48,300 bases of DNA. Origin: a virus. The notes beneath the pieces are model-generated. The model saw only the letters and a program-made list of their open reading frames with translations. It had not been told where the DNA came from and did no database searches. Made by a program: the position numbers and the translations under genes. The stretch spans positions 1-48,300 of the IMG/VR virus record IMGVR_UViG_3300020185_002501. One strand, given 5' to 3'. Each line of letters opens with the position of its first letter. The stretch's first letter is position 1. Of this stretch, positions 10,501 through 23,000 are shown piece after piece.

Positions 10501-11004
10501 ACAGGAACTGTGCCTCTACCGCCGATGCCTACTATCGACGAGTTAACAACAAGTTACAGTACACTGAATGACTACAAAATGATTTCAGACAACATTATTC
10601 TAAATAGTGCAATTTTTAAACCATTATTTGGAACCAAAGCGACACCTGAATTGAGAGCAACAATTAAATGTGTTAAGAACCCGAATAGTACAGTAAGTAC
10701 TAGTGAAATTAAAAGCCAAGTTATTGCAGCAATGAATCAGTACTTTACTATCGAAAACTGGGACTTTGGTGATACATTTTTCTTCTCAGAACTTAGTGCA
10801 TATTTACACGACCAATTAGGCAATATCATTTCAACTGTGGTTCTTGTTCCAGTAGATCCTTCAAAATCGTTTGGCGACTTGTACGAAGTTCGCAGCCAAC
10901 CAAATGAAATTTTTGTTAACGCAGCAACAGTTAATGATGTTGAAGTTATTAGCGCACTAACTAGCAGTCAACTACGCACTGCAACAAACAGCGGAGTAGT
11001 ATAA
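7597..11004 (+). CDS. Baseplate wedge protein, T4 gp6-like (baseplate J-like)
   Basis: An 1135-residue protein. The N-terminus (SFDFETLRKSFIDYIRLYYP, then SSEFIALLDVIAFMGQAGSF, NDLNTRENFIDTAERRDSV, RLANLVSYTPKR) is a highly recognisable gp6 signature of T4-type phages. gp6 dimers form the continuous ring that ties the wedges together. It is longer than T4 gp6 (660 residues); the extra length is in the middle, beta-rich and Asn/Thr-rich. Start at ATG with AAGGAT about 9 bases upstream and a CATAAATAC late-promoter-like motif at 7569-7577. The next gene starts 3 bases after the stop. Confidence 0.85.
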   Translation: MAKTSRQTSIFGVEDWKRIYQTYREADFQSFDFETLRKSFIDYIRLYYPESFNDYIESSEFIALLDVIAFMGQAGSFRNDLNTRENFIDTAERRDSVTRLANLVSYTPKRNIAAEGYIKVQSISTTEDLVDFTGVNLSNVTVNWNDTTNPNWLEQFTVIVNSSLTSSQRFGRPGNTQSILGIQTDEYTFNLAPGFLPVVPFSTVVNGTNMVFEAVSSTSLNKDYVYEPAPKPNGLFNMLYKNDRQGYASANTGFFFLFKQGSLKDFPFNLGERISNRVVNVNIEGINNDDIWLYELDSQGVVGDEWEYVENIYTGAVEQLTPEQRKYFTITSRTNDQINLNFGDGVFSAIPVGPFRSYVRSSNGLNYVINTNEMQNVTIAISYVSRTGRNETLTMTCALTSPVSNATTRENINAIKQRAPARYYTQNRMVNGEDYNNFPYTLYSTIIKSKAVNRSSIGTSRYLDLVDITGKYSSTNIFASDGLIYETTDVPSFAFTFIDQNDISNVIVNQVEPLLSSRGMQEFYYDNFTRPDLTVLNLNWSQSTTSNNETTGFFRFTANGAPAPVGPQSSDNKKYITQGGLIKFSPPSGFYFNKFNRLIAGTPSLPGDKMTLWATVTQLELDGTNFGVGNNTDGTGPVTLNNFVPTDAIPVQVIPIFVTDLPTAIETTMREQMELYRDFGLGYNNLTGEWYVITSTNLNAATTFSLANAQNTSGAGLDNSWLVAFETDGVTYTVSSRSLERFWASVLETRFFYDGTQKVYDPKTGTVINDFINVLKTNNQPDTSSTLNSDEILDIIGQPVETDGYVDDFRVRISYKDSDNDGIPDNPDYFQTLVAPTTNPNNKRVYLQKTVDFDNLERYIPLASGIVNGQYATKDSIELVKSEFANNQVFYAYTDDLFYVLTVAFDGTRTITQALGYIYYVGRQDLYFQYRHNAPLSRRIDPGTTNIIDIFIVTSAYYTAYQNYVKDSTGTVPLPPMPTIDELTTSYSTLNDYKMISDNIILNSAIFKPLFGTKATPELRATIKCVKNPNSTVSTSEIKSQVIAAMNQYFTIENWDFGDTFFFSELSAYLHDQLGNIISTVVLVPVDPSKSFGDLYEVRSQPNEIFVNAATVNDVEVISALTSSQLRTATNSGVV

Positions 11005-11007
11005 ACT

Positions 11008-14000
11008 ATGGCTAAAAGAATTCGTTCTGAAGAGTTTCTGCCAGAGATCTTCCAGACACCAGCTAATAAGCAATTGTTACGTAGTACACTTGATCAGTTA
11101 TATCAAAACCCAAAATTAAAACCAACACAGGGGTACATTGGTCGAAAAGTGGGACCCGGTGTTACTGCCAGCGACAACTATGTACTAGAACCAACAGCTA
11201 CTAGAACGAATTATCAACTTGAACCGGGTGTTGTTCGACTCGACCCAAATACTAATAAAATTGCAAACGCAACTACTTACCCAGGTATAATTGATAGCTT
11301 AGGGCTACAAGGTGCAGATGTTACTCGTCATGACAGATTATTTGACAGCGAGTACTACAGCTTTGATCCATTTGTAGACTACGACAAATATGTAAACTTT
11401 GGACAATATTACTGGGTTCCTGAAGGCCCAAACAGCGTTGATGTATTTTCAAATGCTGTTCCAATGCGTGATGATTTTGATGTTGAATTAACCGACAACG
11501 GTTACACTTTTTCAGGCGAAGCTGGTACATTACCCACGCTAACACTTGTACGTCAAGGTAACTATACATTTAATGTAAACGATGCCGGGCATAATTTTTG
11601 GATTCAAAGTGTTCCTGGAACAGCCGGTGTGTTACCATACCAACCAAATCAATCATCAAGACAAGTACTAGGCGTAACCAACAACGGCGATGACGCTGGC
11701 ACAGTTTCATTTGCTGTACCTGACAAAACTGCACAAAACTTCTATTTTACCCTTGCTGATATTGGTGCAACTGATCTAGCTGAAGATACATTAAAGTTTA
11801 CAGATATTAACAATCAATATGTTGATACGTTCTTAGCTGCACATGGCGGCATTGACGGAATCACTGACTTACAAAACCGCACGTTGATTTTTACGACCGA
11901 TAATGATGCTGGCTGGGAAATGCAAGTACCGTTTGACACAGAAGGAAACGGTTACGGCGAAGGCCCATTTGATGACTCTACCCCGATAGCAACTAATGCT
12001 GAAAGATACGTACAATGGAGAATTAACTTTAACTATGCAGATCCAGATCGTCCGTATATGGAGCTCACAGTTAATCAGAGTATTGCAAATCTGAGCAAAA
12101 CAAATATTAAATACGGCACAAACAATGCCGACGCTACATGGTACAAAAATGCCGAAGGTACAATGGAGCGGCAACCTCTTATAACTGCTAACGCAGATGT
12201 TCTTTACTATCAAGATGGCATTGACGAAACTAACTTTGGTGTTATCTTTATTGTCGACGAAGCAAACTCTGCAGATCTAAATATGTCTACTATTATTGGA
12301 GAAAAAACCTACACGTCCCCCAATGGTGTTGTGTTTACCAATGGACTAAAAGTACGTTTTATTGGCACAGTTGTTCCTGACAGTTACGAAAATAACGAAT
12401 ACTATGTTGAAGGCGTTGGGACAGCGATTACCTTGTCTCTAGTAAGTGACTTTATTACTCCAGAAAAGTATACATCCAGTTCAAGTGTTCCGTATGATAG
12501 TTTGCCATATGACGAAGGAAACTTCGACGAAACACTAAATGCGCCAACAACTCCAGATTATATGACTATCAATAGAGCAAGTATTGATAGAAACGCATGG
12601 AGTCGCAGCAACAGATGGTTTCATATCGATGTATTAAATGCCACTGCAACTTACAACAAAGTTCCAGCTGAAATTGATAATAATAATAGAGCCAAGCGTC
12701 CTATCTTAGAGTTTAGAAAGAACTTAGATCTTTATAATGCAGGCACGTTGGGAATTGACACAGTTGATATCATTGATTTCAATGAAACTGATGCGTTTTC
12801 AAATATCAATGGTACTATTGGGTATAACATCGACGGGTACCAATTAATTACAGGATCAAGAGTTATTTTTGCTGCTGACCTAGATCCTGAAGTGCGCAAT
12901 AAAATATACGAAGTAAAGTTTATTACTCCGGACATTGGTGATTCAAGCGTTTTACCAATCATTGATTTACAACCAGCAAGTTTAACAACTCCAGATATTC
13001 CAATCAACACAACCACAGTAATAACAAGTGGTGCAACCTTGCAGGGACTGACATATTGGTTCAATGGTACTAACTGGGTGTTGTCACAGCAAAAAACTAG
13101 AGTTAATCAAGCTCCATTGTTTGATATAATTGACAGCAAAGGTTACAGCTTTGGTGATAGATCTGTTTATCCAAGTTCTACGTTTGCAGGTACTAAACTG
13201 TTTAGCTATGCAGTGGGGCCAGGCACAACAGATACAATCATCGGGCAGCCGTTAAAATACTCTACTATTGCTAATGTAGGTGATATTGTGTTTGACAACA
13301 ATTTGTATGTCGATACATTTGTATACGTAAACGGTACAGTTAGTGTTACAAAAACAATCGACGAAGGCATAGTTAGGCAGTATAATACTAGAACTACATT
13401 TGATAAACTGCTAGGATGGCAAACATCATTCACTAAAACAGTACAGCGTCAAAGTTTCACTTTTGAATATACCGGTGTGCCACTTGTGCTCGATATACAA
13501 GTTATTGATGATGCATCGTTGATCCCTGTTAAGGTTTATATTGAAGGACAGTTTGTTCTTCCAGATACCTATACATACGGAACTAATGTCAACGGGACAA
13601 CATCAATTACGTTTAATACTGGAACAAGCTCTACGCCTGCAATTGGCGCAGTAATTGAAGCTCAGGTTATCAGTGATAATGTAAGTGGAGTTGGATTTTA
13701 CACTATACCAGTTAACCTTGAATCAAATGCATTAAACGAAAATAGCAGTGGATTCACACTAGGCACTGTGCGCAAGCATTATGAAAGTATTTGTCAAAAT
13801 TTAGAAAACTTCTCAGGCAAGATACACGGTGCAAACAACATGCGCGACCTTGGAAATGTTGTCCCGTTTGGTGGAATCATTTTGCAACAAAGTGCACCAT
13901 TAAGCATGATGACAAACTTCATCAACGGCAGAGAGTTTGAGTTTTTCCGTGCATTGGAATTTAATGCAGTTGAGTATAATAAAACAAAAAATAAAATTTT

Positions 14001-17000
14001 AAACTATGTTGCGCAAAATGATTGGCAAGGCAAAACACCTGCTGAGATTCTAGACGCTGCATTGCAATCAATTAACGCTGGCAAGAACCAGTTTAGCCCA
14101 TTTTACTGGACTGATGCTATTCCGTCTGGATCTATATTTGAGTTAACAACATATACAGTTTCGCCGATTACTACAAATGTGTTTGATACCCTTTACAGCT
14201 ACGATATGTTTAATGCAAACTATGCAGGCATACTAGTATACTACACACCGGTTAGTACTGGCGTTGAAACTATATTAACCGGCGAAGGTTACGAATATAC
14301 TGTTGCTGCCGACGGTCCTAGAATTACAATCAACACTGACCGAATTGCATTAAACAACGGCGACATTATTTCTGTACGCGAGTATAAGTCAACTGCTGGC
14401 AGTTTTATTCCAGCAACACCTAGCATGATGGGCATGTATGAAATATTCCGTCCACAGATGTATGTTGACGCTACCTATGTTGTTCCGCAGGAAGTTATCC
14501 AAGGACACGATGGCAGTATAACAGTTGCGTGGGACCAAGGCGATTATAGAAACGATGTATTGCTCGAGTTTGAAAAAAGAGTATACAACAACATTAAAAT
14601 CAATGCTGCAGAACGTAGTGCATTGCCTCTTAAAGCAACTGACGTTATTCCAGGGCAATACCGCAAAACTGACTATAGCTTGGCCACTATTAATGAAATC
14701 CTTGCTGTTAGTTTCTTAACATGGTGCGGCGGCAACCGTGTTCCTTATAAATCACAAACCTACCTAGCAGACAATGAGTTTACTTGGAACTATAGTAGTA
14801 GCTCCAATCAACTAGACGATGAACCTTTATTAGGCGGCTGGAGAGCTATCTACTTCCAATTGTATGATACAGACAGCCCGCACACTCGTCCATGGGAAAT
14901 GCTTGGACTTTCAGAAAAGCCAACTTGGTGGGATACCAAATACGGCGTTGCTCCTTACACGTCTGGCAACTTAGTACTATGGGAAGACCTAGCAGCAGGC
15001 CGCGTTGCTGATCCAGTAGCACCATATATTCGCCCTGAGTATGTGCGTCCGACTCTACTGCAATGTATACCAACTGACACACAAGGACGTTTATTATCGC
15101 CATTTGGTAGTATTGTTGGTGACTATGATCAAGACAGTTTCAAAAAATCATGGGTTGTTGGTGACATGGGACCAACCGAAACAGCATGGAGACGCAGTAG
15201 TTATTATCCGTTTGCAATTCAAAGATTACTTGCATTAACTAAACCTGCAAACTACTTCTCGTTGTTTGTAGATAGAGATCAATGGCATTACAACACAGAC
15301 TTTAAACAGTATTTGTACAATGATAGGTTTAGACTAGACCCATCACAGCTTGAAATTTATGGTAATGGGACTATCAAAAATAGTTACATCAATTTCATTG
15401 TTGACTATAATAGAGTTACTGGACTTGACAGTACTGACTTGCTAAAAACTAAATTAGCAAATATTGATGTGCGGTTGTGTTACAGAATGGCTGCGTTCAG
15501 TGACCAAAATTATCTAAAAATATTCAGCGAAAAGTCTTCACCAAATAGTTTAAACGCTAGTTTGTTACTTCCAGATGAGAGCTACCAACTGTTCCTTTAT
15601 CAAAACCCGAGTTTTGCAGAAGTGCAATATAGTAGTGTCATTGTACAAAGAACTACAACAGGCTACACTGTTAGTGGCTATTCTACAACAAAACCGTATT
15701 TTGACATATTGCAAAGTGCGCCAAGTGGAAACTTTAGTACAATAACTGTAAACAATGATACTGTGCGTATTGCAAATACTTTTACTAATAACATAGTTCA
15801 AGTGCCATACGGCTACGAATTTACAAGTAAGAATGGAGTTGTTGACTTCTTGATTAGCTACGGCAAGTTGTTAGAACAACAAGGATTAAGTTTTGACAGC
15901 CGAGAAAATGGTACTATTCTTAACTGGAACCAAATGGCACAGGAGTTTTTATACTGGGCAGGACAAAAATGGATATCTGGCAGCTTAATTAACTTAAACC
16001 CTTCTGCTAACCTACTAACATTAGAAAAACCAAATAGCGTAGTTGAAAGTTTAAAAAGTGAAAATATCAATGACATCTTATTGAATCAAAACTATGGCCC
16101 GCTGTTGTCGCAAGACTATGCAGTTGAAAGACTTGACAATGAACTTAAACTAATTGGACTTAATAACCAAACGTTTAGTTATCTTAATGCAAGATTTACT
16201 AGTTACGAACACATTATTGTGTTTGACAACACTAGTATCTTTAATGACCTTATATATGAACCAAAGACAGCCGCAAGACAAAGCCGCCTGTTGCTAAATG
16301 GCTACACAGTGTATGACTGGAATGGCACACTTGATGCTCAAGGGTTTATTCTTAATGAAGATAATATAGAAGAATGGGTACCTAATAGATCGTACACCAA
16401 AGGACAAATTGTTCTTTATAAAAATGCGTATTGGAGTGCTTCTGTACTGTTGGCACCAACAGAGACATTTGATTTTTCTAAATGGCTAAAAAGTGATTAC
16501 ACACAAATACAAAAAGGCTTGCTACCAAATCTTTCTAGTAAAGCCGACGGCTTACGTGAAAACTATGATATACACACTGCAAATCTAGAACAAGATGCTA
16601 CTCTACTTGGACTTGGACTAATTGGATTCAGACCTAGACAGTATATGCAAAACTTAAATTTAGATGACATTTCACAAGCCGGGCTTTATTCACAATTCTT
16701 AGGAACAAAAGGAACACTGGCTGCTGCTGAAATCTTCACTAGTGCTAATCTTGGCAAAGAACAAGCTGAATATGAAATATACGAAAACTGGGCAATACAG
16801 CGCGGTCTTTATGGTGCCAATGCAAATCGTAGTTATTTTGAACTACGCCTTGATGAAAGCAAATTACTAGCAAACCCGAGTACTATTGCAGTGGTTGAAC
16901 CAGGTGATACTAGTAGTGCTAGTCAATCAGTTCCGTTAACTTCGATATGGAAACAAAGTTATAACATAACTGATAAAAATATATTGCCAACGTTGGATCA

Positions 17001-20000
17001 AATTCCCGAAGACATTGGATTACCAACTGCTGGGTATGTAAATTATGACGATATTGATATTAAAGTTTTTGACTATGCTGACTTGACAGGCGTTATCAAC
17101 CGCATCGATAAAGTAATCATTGGTTCTAATATATGGGTAGCTAAAGCAAATAGATTTGATTGGAACATATACAGAACTAATTTAGTTAACGCTAGTGTTA
17201 TTTCTGTATTTGATAATCTAAACGGCACTAGTACAATTACGTTTGATGTTAATCACGGGCTAGTAGCAGGCGACAGGATGATTATTAAGTACTTCAATAG
17301 TCTAGCTGTCGATGGTGCATATATTGTTAATTCGGTCCCGAGCTTGCGTACTATAGTAATCAACTTGAGCTTGCCTGGTACTACAACTGAAATAAGTGGC
17401 TCAGGTCGTGCATTTATTCTTGAAAGTGTACGAGTTGCACAGCCTGCTGATGTTGCTGGCTTGAGTTTTGCAAATAATATTGTAACTGGCGATCAAGTTT
17501 GGATCGATGACAACAGCAACGGCAAATGGGAAGTGTTAGAAAAAATTAACCCATTCTCTACACCAAAAGAATTGCAAGCACCGACTACTGAAGTTGCTGC
17601 ATTGTACGGCACATCTATTACCCAGGGCTTGCGCAATCAAGGCCTATTAGCTGGTATGCCAGGGTATACAAATAGTGGCGGTGTAGTTGGTTATAACAAA
17701 GGCGAGAAGGAGTATGTAGCAACTGAAACTATAGTACCTACTACCACTGGCTTTGCTGGATTTGGTAGTAGTATATCATCAGGGCAGTTTGATTGGGCAG
17801 TAGTGGGTGCAAGTGCTAGTGAAAGCAACAAAGGTTATGCAGTTGCAATCAATAGAAATCCAGATAATGGTAGCTACAGACAAACTCAAATCTTTACCGG
17901 CGCCAACGCAACGTCAGAACTTGGTTATGGAGTAGTAGTTAGCGATGACGAAAAATGGATGTATATCTCCTCACCAGGCGATAACAGCGTTGATGCATAC
18001 AATTTAGTTGATGTTCAAAATCAAAGTCTCGGGTTTACTGGTGATGCTAGCACTACGAGTTTTGCAATTGATCCGACCATTGTACTTGACAGCAATTTAG
18101 TAATAGCACAAACACAACTTGGCATAACTGTTAACAATGTTCCTAAGATCGCTGTTACATCTTGGGTATTAGAATTAGTTGATGGTATAAGATATGTAAC
18201 GTTCAACACGGCTTTAAATAACGGCGACGACTTGCGCATAACAAGACTACAAAGTATTTCATCCTTCCCGTCAGTGCCAACAACTACCTTTGATATAAGT
18301 ATGCTGTACACTGTGACTGATATCTACAGTTTTGCAGTTTATGTCAATGATGTATTACAACGCCCTGTAATTGATTACGACATAAACGGCACTGATGTTG
18401 TGCTTGTTACTGGTGCAACCGGATCGGTTCTTATTAAAGCAGATAGCTATTGGAAATATGTTGACACGATACCACAATCAATTGCTAATCTTACAGGTGC
18501 AACACGTTTTGGGCAGAGTATCTCAACAACCACAGATGGTCGACAGCTTATTATCGGTGCACCGAGCAACACAGTTGGTAGCGACACCTTAGCAGGAACA
18601 GTTCATATCATTGACAGAAGTGTTGAGCGTTTCCAAGTTACTAACTCAGCAGTGGTTGATTACACAGTAACCGAAACTCCAAATGGGCCAGTAAGCGTTA
18701 CTGTCAATGGCGAATATCTGATCCCAACTAACAATTTTAACAATGCACAGTTTGAGGTAAATCCAGACGGTAATAATCCTAAAAAAATACGAATCGGTAC
18801 TACTGCTAATCCTGTAATACTAAACGTTGGTGATATTATTGAAATTGAAACCAATACTTTTAGACTGATGCAAAGCATACAATCAACGGTACCTGGTGCT
18901 GATTACAACTTTGGTAATGTAGTTGAAAATTGCCCAACAAATTGCAGCTTATATATCGGCATGCCAAATGACAGTGCAATTGTACCAGAAGGCGGCAGTG
19001 TTGATCGTTGGGCAAATCAATGTAGATTGTTTGGAAATATAGTAGGTACAGTTGCTAACCCTGTATTAACAGCAGGCAATAGTATTCGTATTAACAACTA
19101 CTATGTTGCATTAACAGGTACAACAGTTGCTACCTTAGTAAATGACATCAACAATGCTGCTATTCCTAACGTAATTGCAATTAATAATACTAACAAACTG
19201 CAACTTACATTGCAGAATGTTGCTGCCGGCGATCAGTTTATTAAACTACAAGTATTGCCTGGTGTTGGATCTGCATATAATGATCTTGGCCTTACTCCAA
19301 TGGTCCATGCACAAACAATTACATCTCCAGTCGCACAAGGATACGGACATTTTGGTACTAGTTTGAGTATCAGTGACACTGCATCTACACTAGTAGTTGG
19401 TGCACCAGATGCATCTGCATTTATACCAACTACATTTGATACTGGAACTACTTACTTTGATTCAAAAAGTACATTATTATTAGGACCTGAGCCTGAATCA
19501 GGTGTTGTATATACATACGACTTCTTAAATGCAACAAATGCAAGTATTACAAATCCTGGATTGTTTGTATTTGGACAACAAATTTACGACACTACCGTTA
19601 CTAGCACTGACAAGTTTGGTGAAGCAGTTAATTACCATGATGGTATATTATTAGTTGGTGCACCAAATGCTGACCTTGGCGATAGTACAACAGCTAATTT
19701 TGGTCGCATTTCTCAATATACAAATACTAACAAGCAACTGGCATGGAAAATAGTTTACATGCAAGAACCAATTGTTAATGCAGCACTATTAAACAGTGTA
19801 TTTGTGTATGACAAAATTGATAACGCTGTTACTAGCTACTTAGACTTTATTGATCCAATACAAGGAAAAATACTCGGTGCAGCACAAGCAAACATCGACT
19901 TCACTGGGGGAATTGATCCAGCAGCGTATAACACTGGTACAGTAAATAACTTTGGTAGTCAGTGGAACAGCGATCACCTTGGCGAAATGTGGTGGGATCT

Positions 20001-23000
20001 ATCAACTGTTAGATTCATTGATTACCACCAAGACACCATCGAGTACAAAGCTCGCCGCTGGGGGCAATTGTTTGAAGGATCAGTTGTAGACGTTTATCAA
20101 TGGACCGAAAGTAAAGTTCCGCCATCTGACTACACTGGCCCGGGAACAGTTTATAGCACTACAAGCTTTACAGTAACCAGTGCACTCGATAGTGCAGGAA
20201 CCTTTGTAACTTATTACTATTATTGGGTTAAGAATATTACTAGTGTGAGCCTAGGCAAAACGTTAAGTGCACAAGGTGTTGCGCAATATATTGAAAATCC
20301 ACGCAGTAGTGGAGTTAACTATGCAGCGGCGATTGAACAAAATACAGTAGCACTTTATAATTGTCGCGAACTAATCAATGCCACTGACACAATTCTGCAT
20401 ATCGAATTTGACAAAATTGCAAACAATGATAATGTTCACGCTGAATATGATCTAATTACTGTTAACAATGCTAATAGTTTCTTAGGCGCAGGACTTTACA
20501 GAAAGCTACTTGATAGCTATTGCGGTGAAGACACTTTAGGAAATCTAGTACCCGATGCAACTTTAAGTGTGGCAGACAAATACGGAGTTGGCTTTCGCCC
20601 AAGGCAGAGCATGTTCGTTGATAGATTCCTTGCACTTAAAAACTATCTAACTCGTGCCAATGAAATAATGTCTCTATATCCACTTACTGATAGTAAGAAA
20701 TTCGATCTACTTAACAGCGAAGAGCCAGAGCCAACCAAGGTTAGTGGTGCATGGGATAAACGTGTTGCAACTTACGCAGAACTAACATACCAAGACTTAC
20801 GTCAAGTATCAGTTGGATACAAGTACCTTGTTGCAAGTGACTACACTCAGCAAGGTTTGTGGACAATCTATGTAGTGCAATCAGATAAAACACTGATGCT
20901 TAATAGAGTTCAAACTTACGATACAAAACTGTATTGGAACTATATCGACTGGGTAGCAACGGGGTACGATGCTTCAGTAAATCCATCAGTTGAAGTTGCA
21001 CTGTATAGTGACTTGCTTGCATTAACACCAATGAACGGCGATACAGCCAAAGTTACTGCAAATAGTTTTGGTAAGAGTGAAATATATAAATGGAACGCAA
21101 CTAGTTCCGAATGGGTGCGTGTGCAGCTTACAGATGGTACAGTTGCGATTAGCAATACCATATGGGACTATGCAATTGGGCGTTTTGGGTTTGACACCGA
21201 AGTGTTCGATGCTCAAAGATTTGACCAAGCACCAACAGTTGAGACACGCCAAATACTCAAAGCGTTAAACGATGAAATCTTTACAACAGACTTAGAGATT
21301 TATCGCAACGAGTTGCTAGTTCGCGCATTTGAATTTATTATGTCTGAACAAGAAGCACCAGACTGGTTATTCAAAACAAGCTTGATTGATGTTACTCATA
21401 AGATTCGTGACTTGCTTCCGTATCCAATTTACAGACGTGATAATCAAGATTTTGTTAGTGACTACATCGAAGAAGTCAAACCTTATCATGTTCAAGTTCG
21501 CGAGTTTAATTTACGCTACGAAGGCTTTGACAACTATCAAGGCAACGATACAGACTTTGATCTACCGGCATATTATGATTCACTAAGAAGCGGCTTTGTA
21601 TCTCCTATCTTGGACAACAACACAGCTAACCCAAGTTCGTTAAGTAGCTTCCCAAGCACCGATCCAATTTGGGAAACATGGCCATACAGTCAGTGGTTTA
21701 ATAATTACAAACTATCAGTAACTGGTGCCACTGTTCTTAACCCAGGCAGCGGATATACAGTTGCACCACAGGTTATAGTGACTGGTGATGCTACTATCCC
21801 TGCAACGATGGCAGCAAAAGTGAATAGTGCTGGCCAATTGATTGAAGTGCTTGTGTTAACACCAGGTAGTGGTTATACAACTACTCCGGTTATTACAATC
21901 TCAGGAGGTAACGGTGTCGGGGGTACTGCAATTGCAGTTCTTGCACCTGGCGTAATTCGAGATTTCACAACAACAATTAAGTACGACAGAATTACATATA
22001 CTAGTCAAGTACTTGATTGGGCACCAAGCACTGTGTACACCGCCGGCGAGCTTGTGCGCTATCCTGTGCCAACAGTTGGGATAGTTAGTACGGTTCAGCC
22101 AAAAGTTTATCAAGTAATTGCAGACTTTACTAGTGGAACAATCTTTGATCCAGAAAACTATACAATAGTTGATCCAAACACACTAGATGGTGCCGATAGA
22201 ACAATTGGTATGTATACGCCATCACCAAACGAACCAGGACGTGAACTAGCGCAGCTAATGGCAGGTATTGATTACCCAGGTGTGCAAGTTAAAGGCCCAG
22301 AGTTTACACAAAATACCGGGTATGCCGTGGGTAATTTTGATACCAACCCGTTTGATAATATCGACTTTGGCCCAGAAGGGCTGCCAACATACGATCCAGG
22401 CATTCTTGATGCTATATACGAAAGTTCGTTTCTCGACTCTTACTTGGGTATCCGTCCAACTGATATTATAGTCGAAGGTGGAGAGTTTATTGACACATAT
22501 AGTTCGCATGCGCCGGAGGAGTTAGTCCCAGGTAGTGGGTTTGATACATTAGATCTTAAAGTTTATACTCGCCCTGGCAGCGATTGGTCAGTAAACGGGA
22601 ACGGCTTTAATATTAACAACATCAGTGTTGCTTACACCGGAGTCGGTACAATTGTTAGCTTTGCATCTCTTATGAATCACCCTGTTGGGGTCAATGTTCT
22701 TAACAATACTACTGGGCAAACTGTTGCCGACGGGGATTATGATGTTAACTGGATTACTAAAGTAATTACAATCAATGACGGAACCATTGGCGATACATTT
22801 AATGTCGAAGTTTGGGGTTTAGGTGGCGGATCACAACTGTTTAAAGAAAGTTATGTTGGCAGTGCTATCACTAATGCAACACAACTTATTGATGTAGCAT
22901 ACACAGAGATTGATGAGTTAGTAGTGTTTGTTAATGGCGAACTTATTACAACATACACTTATGCAGCATCTGGTAACTTTGCAACAAATGTAACGTTTGA

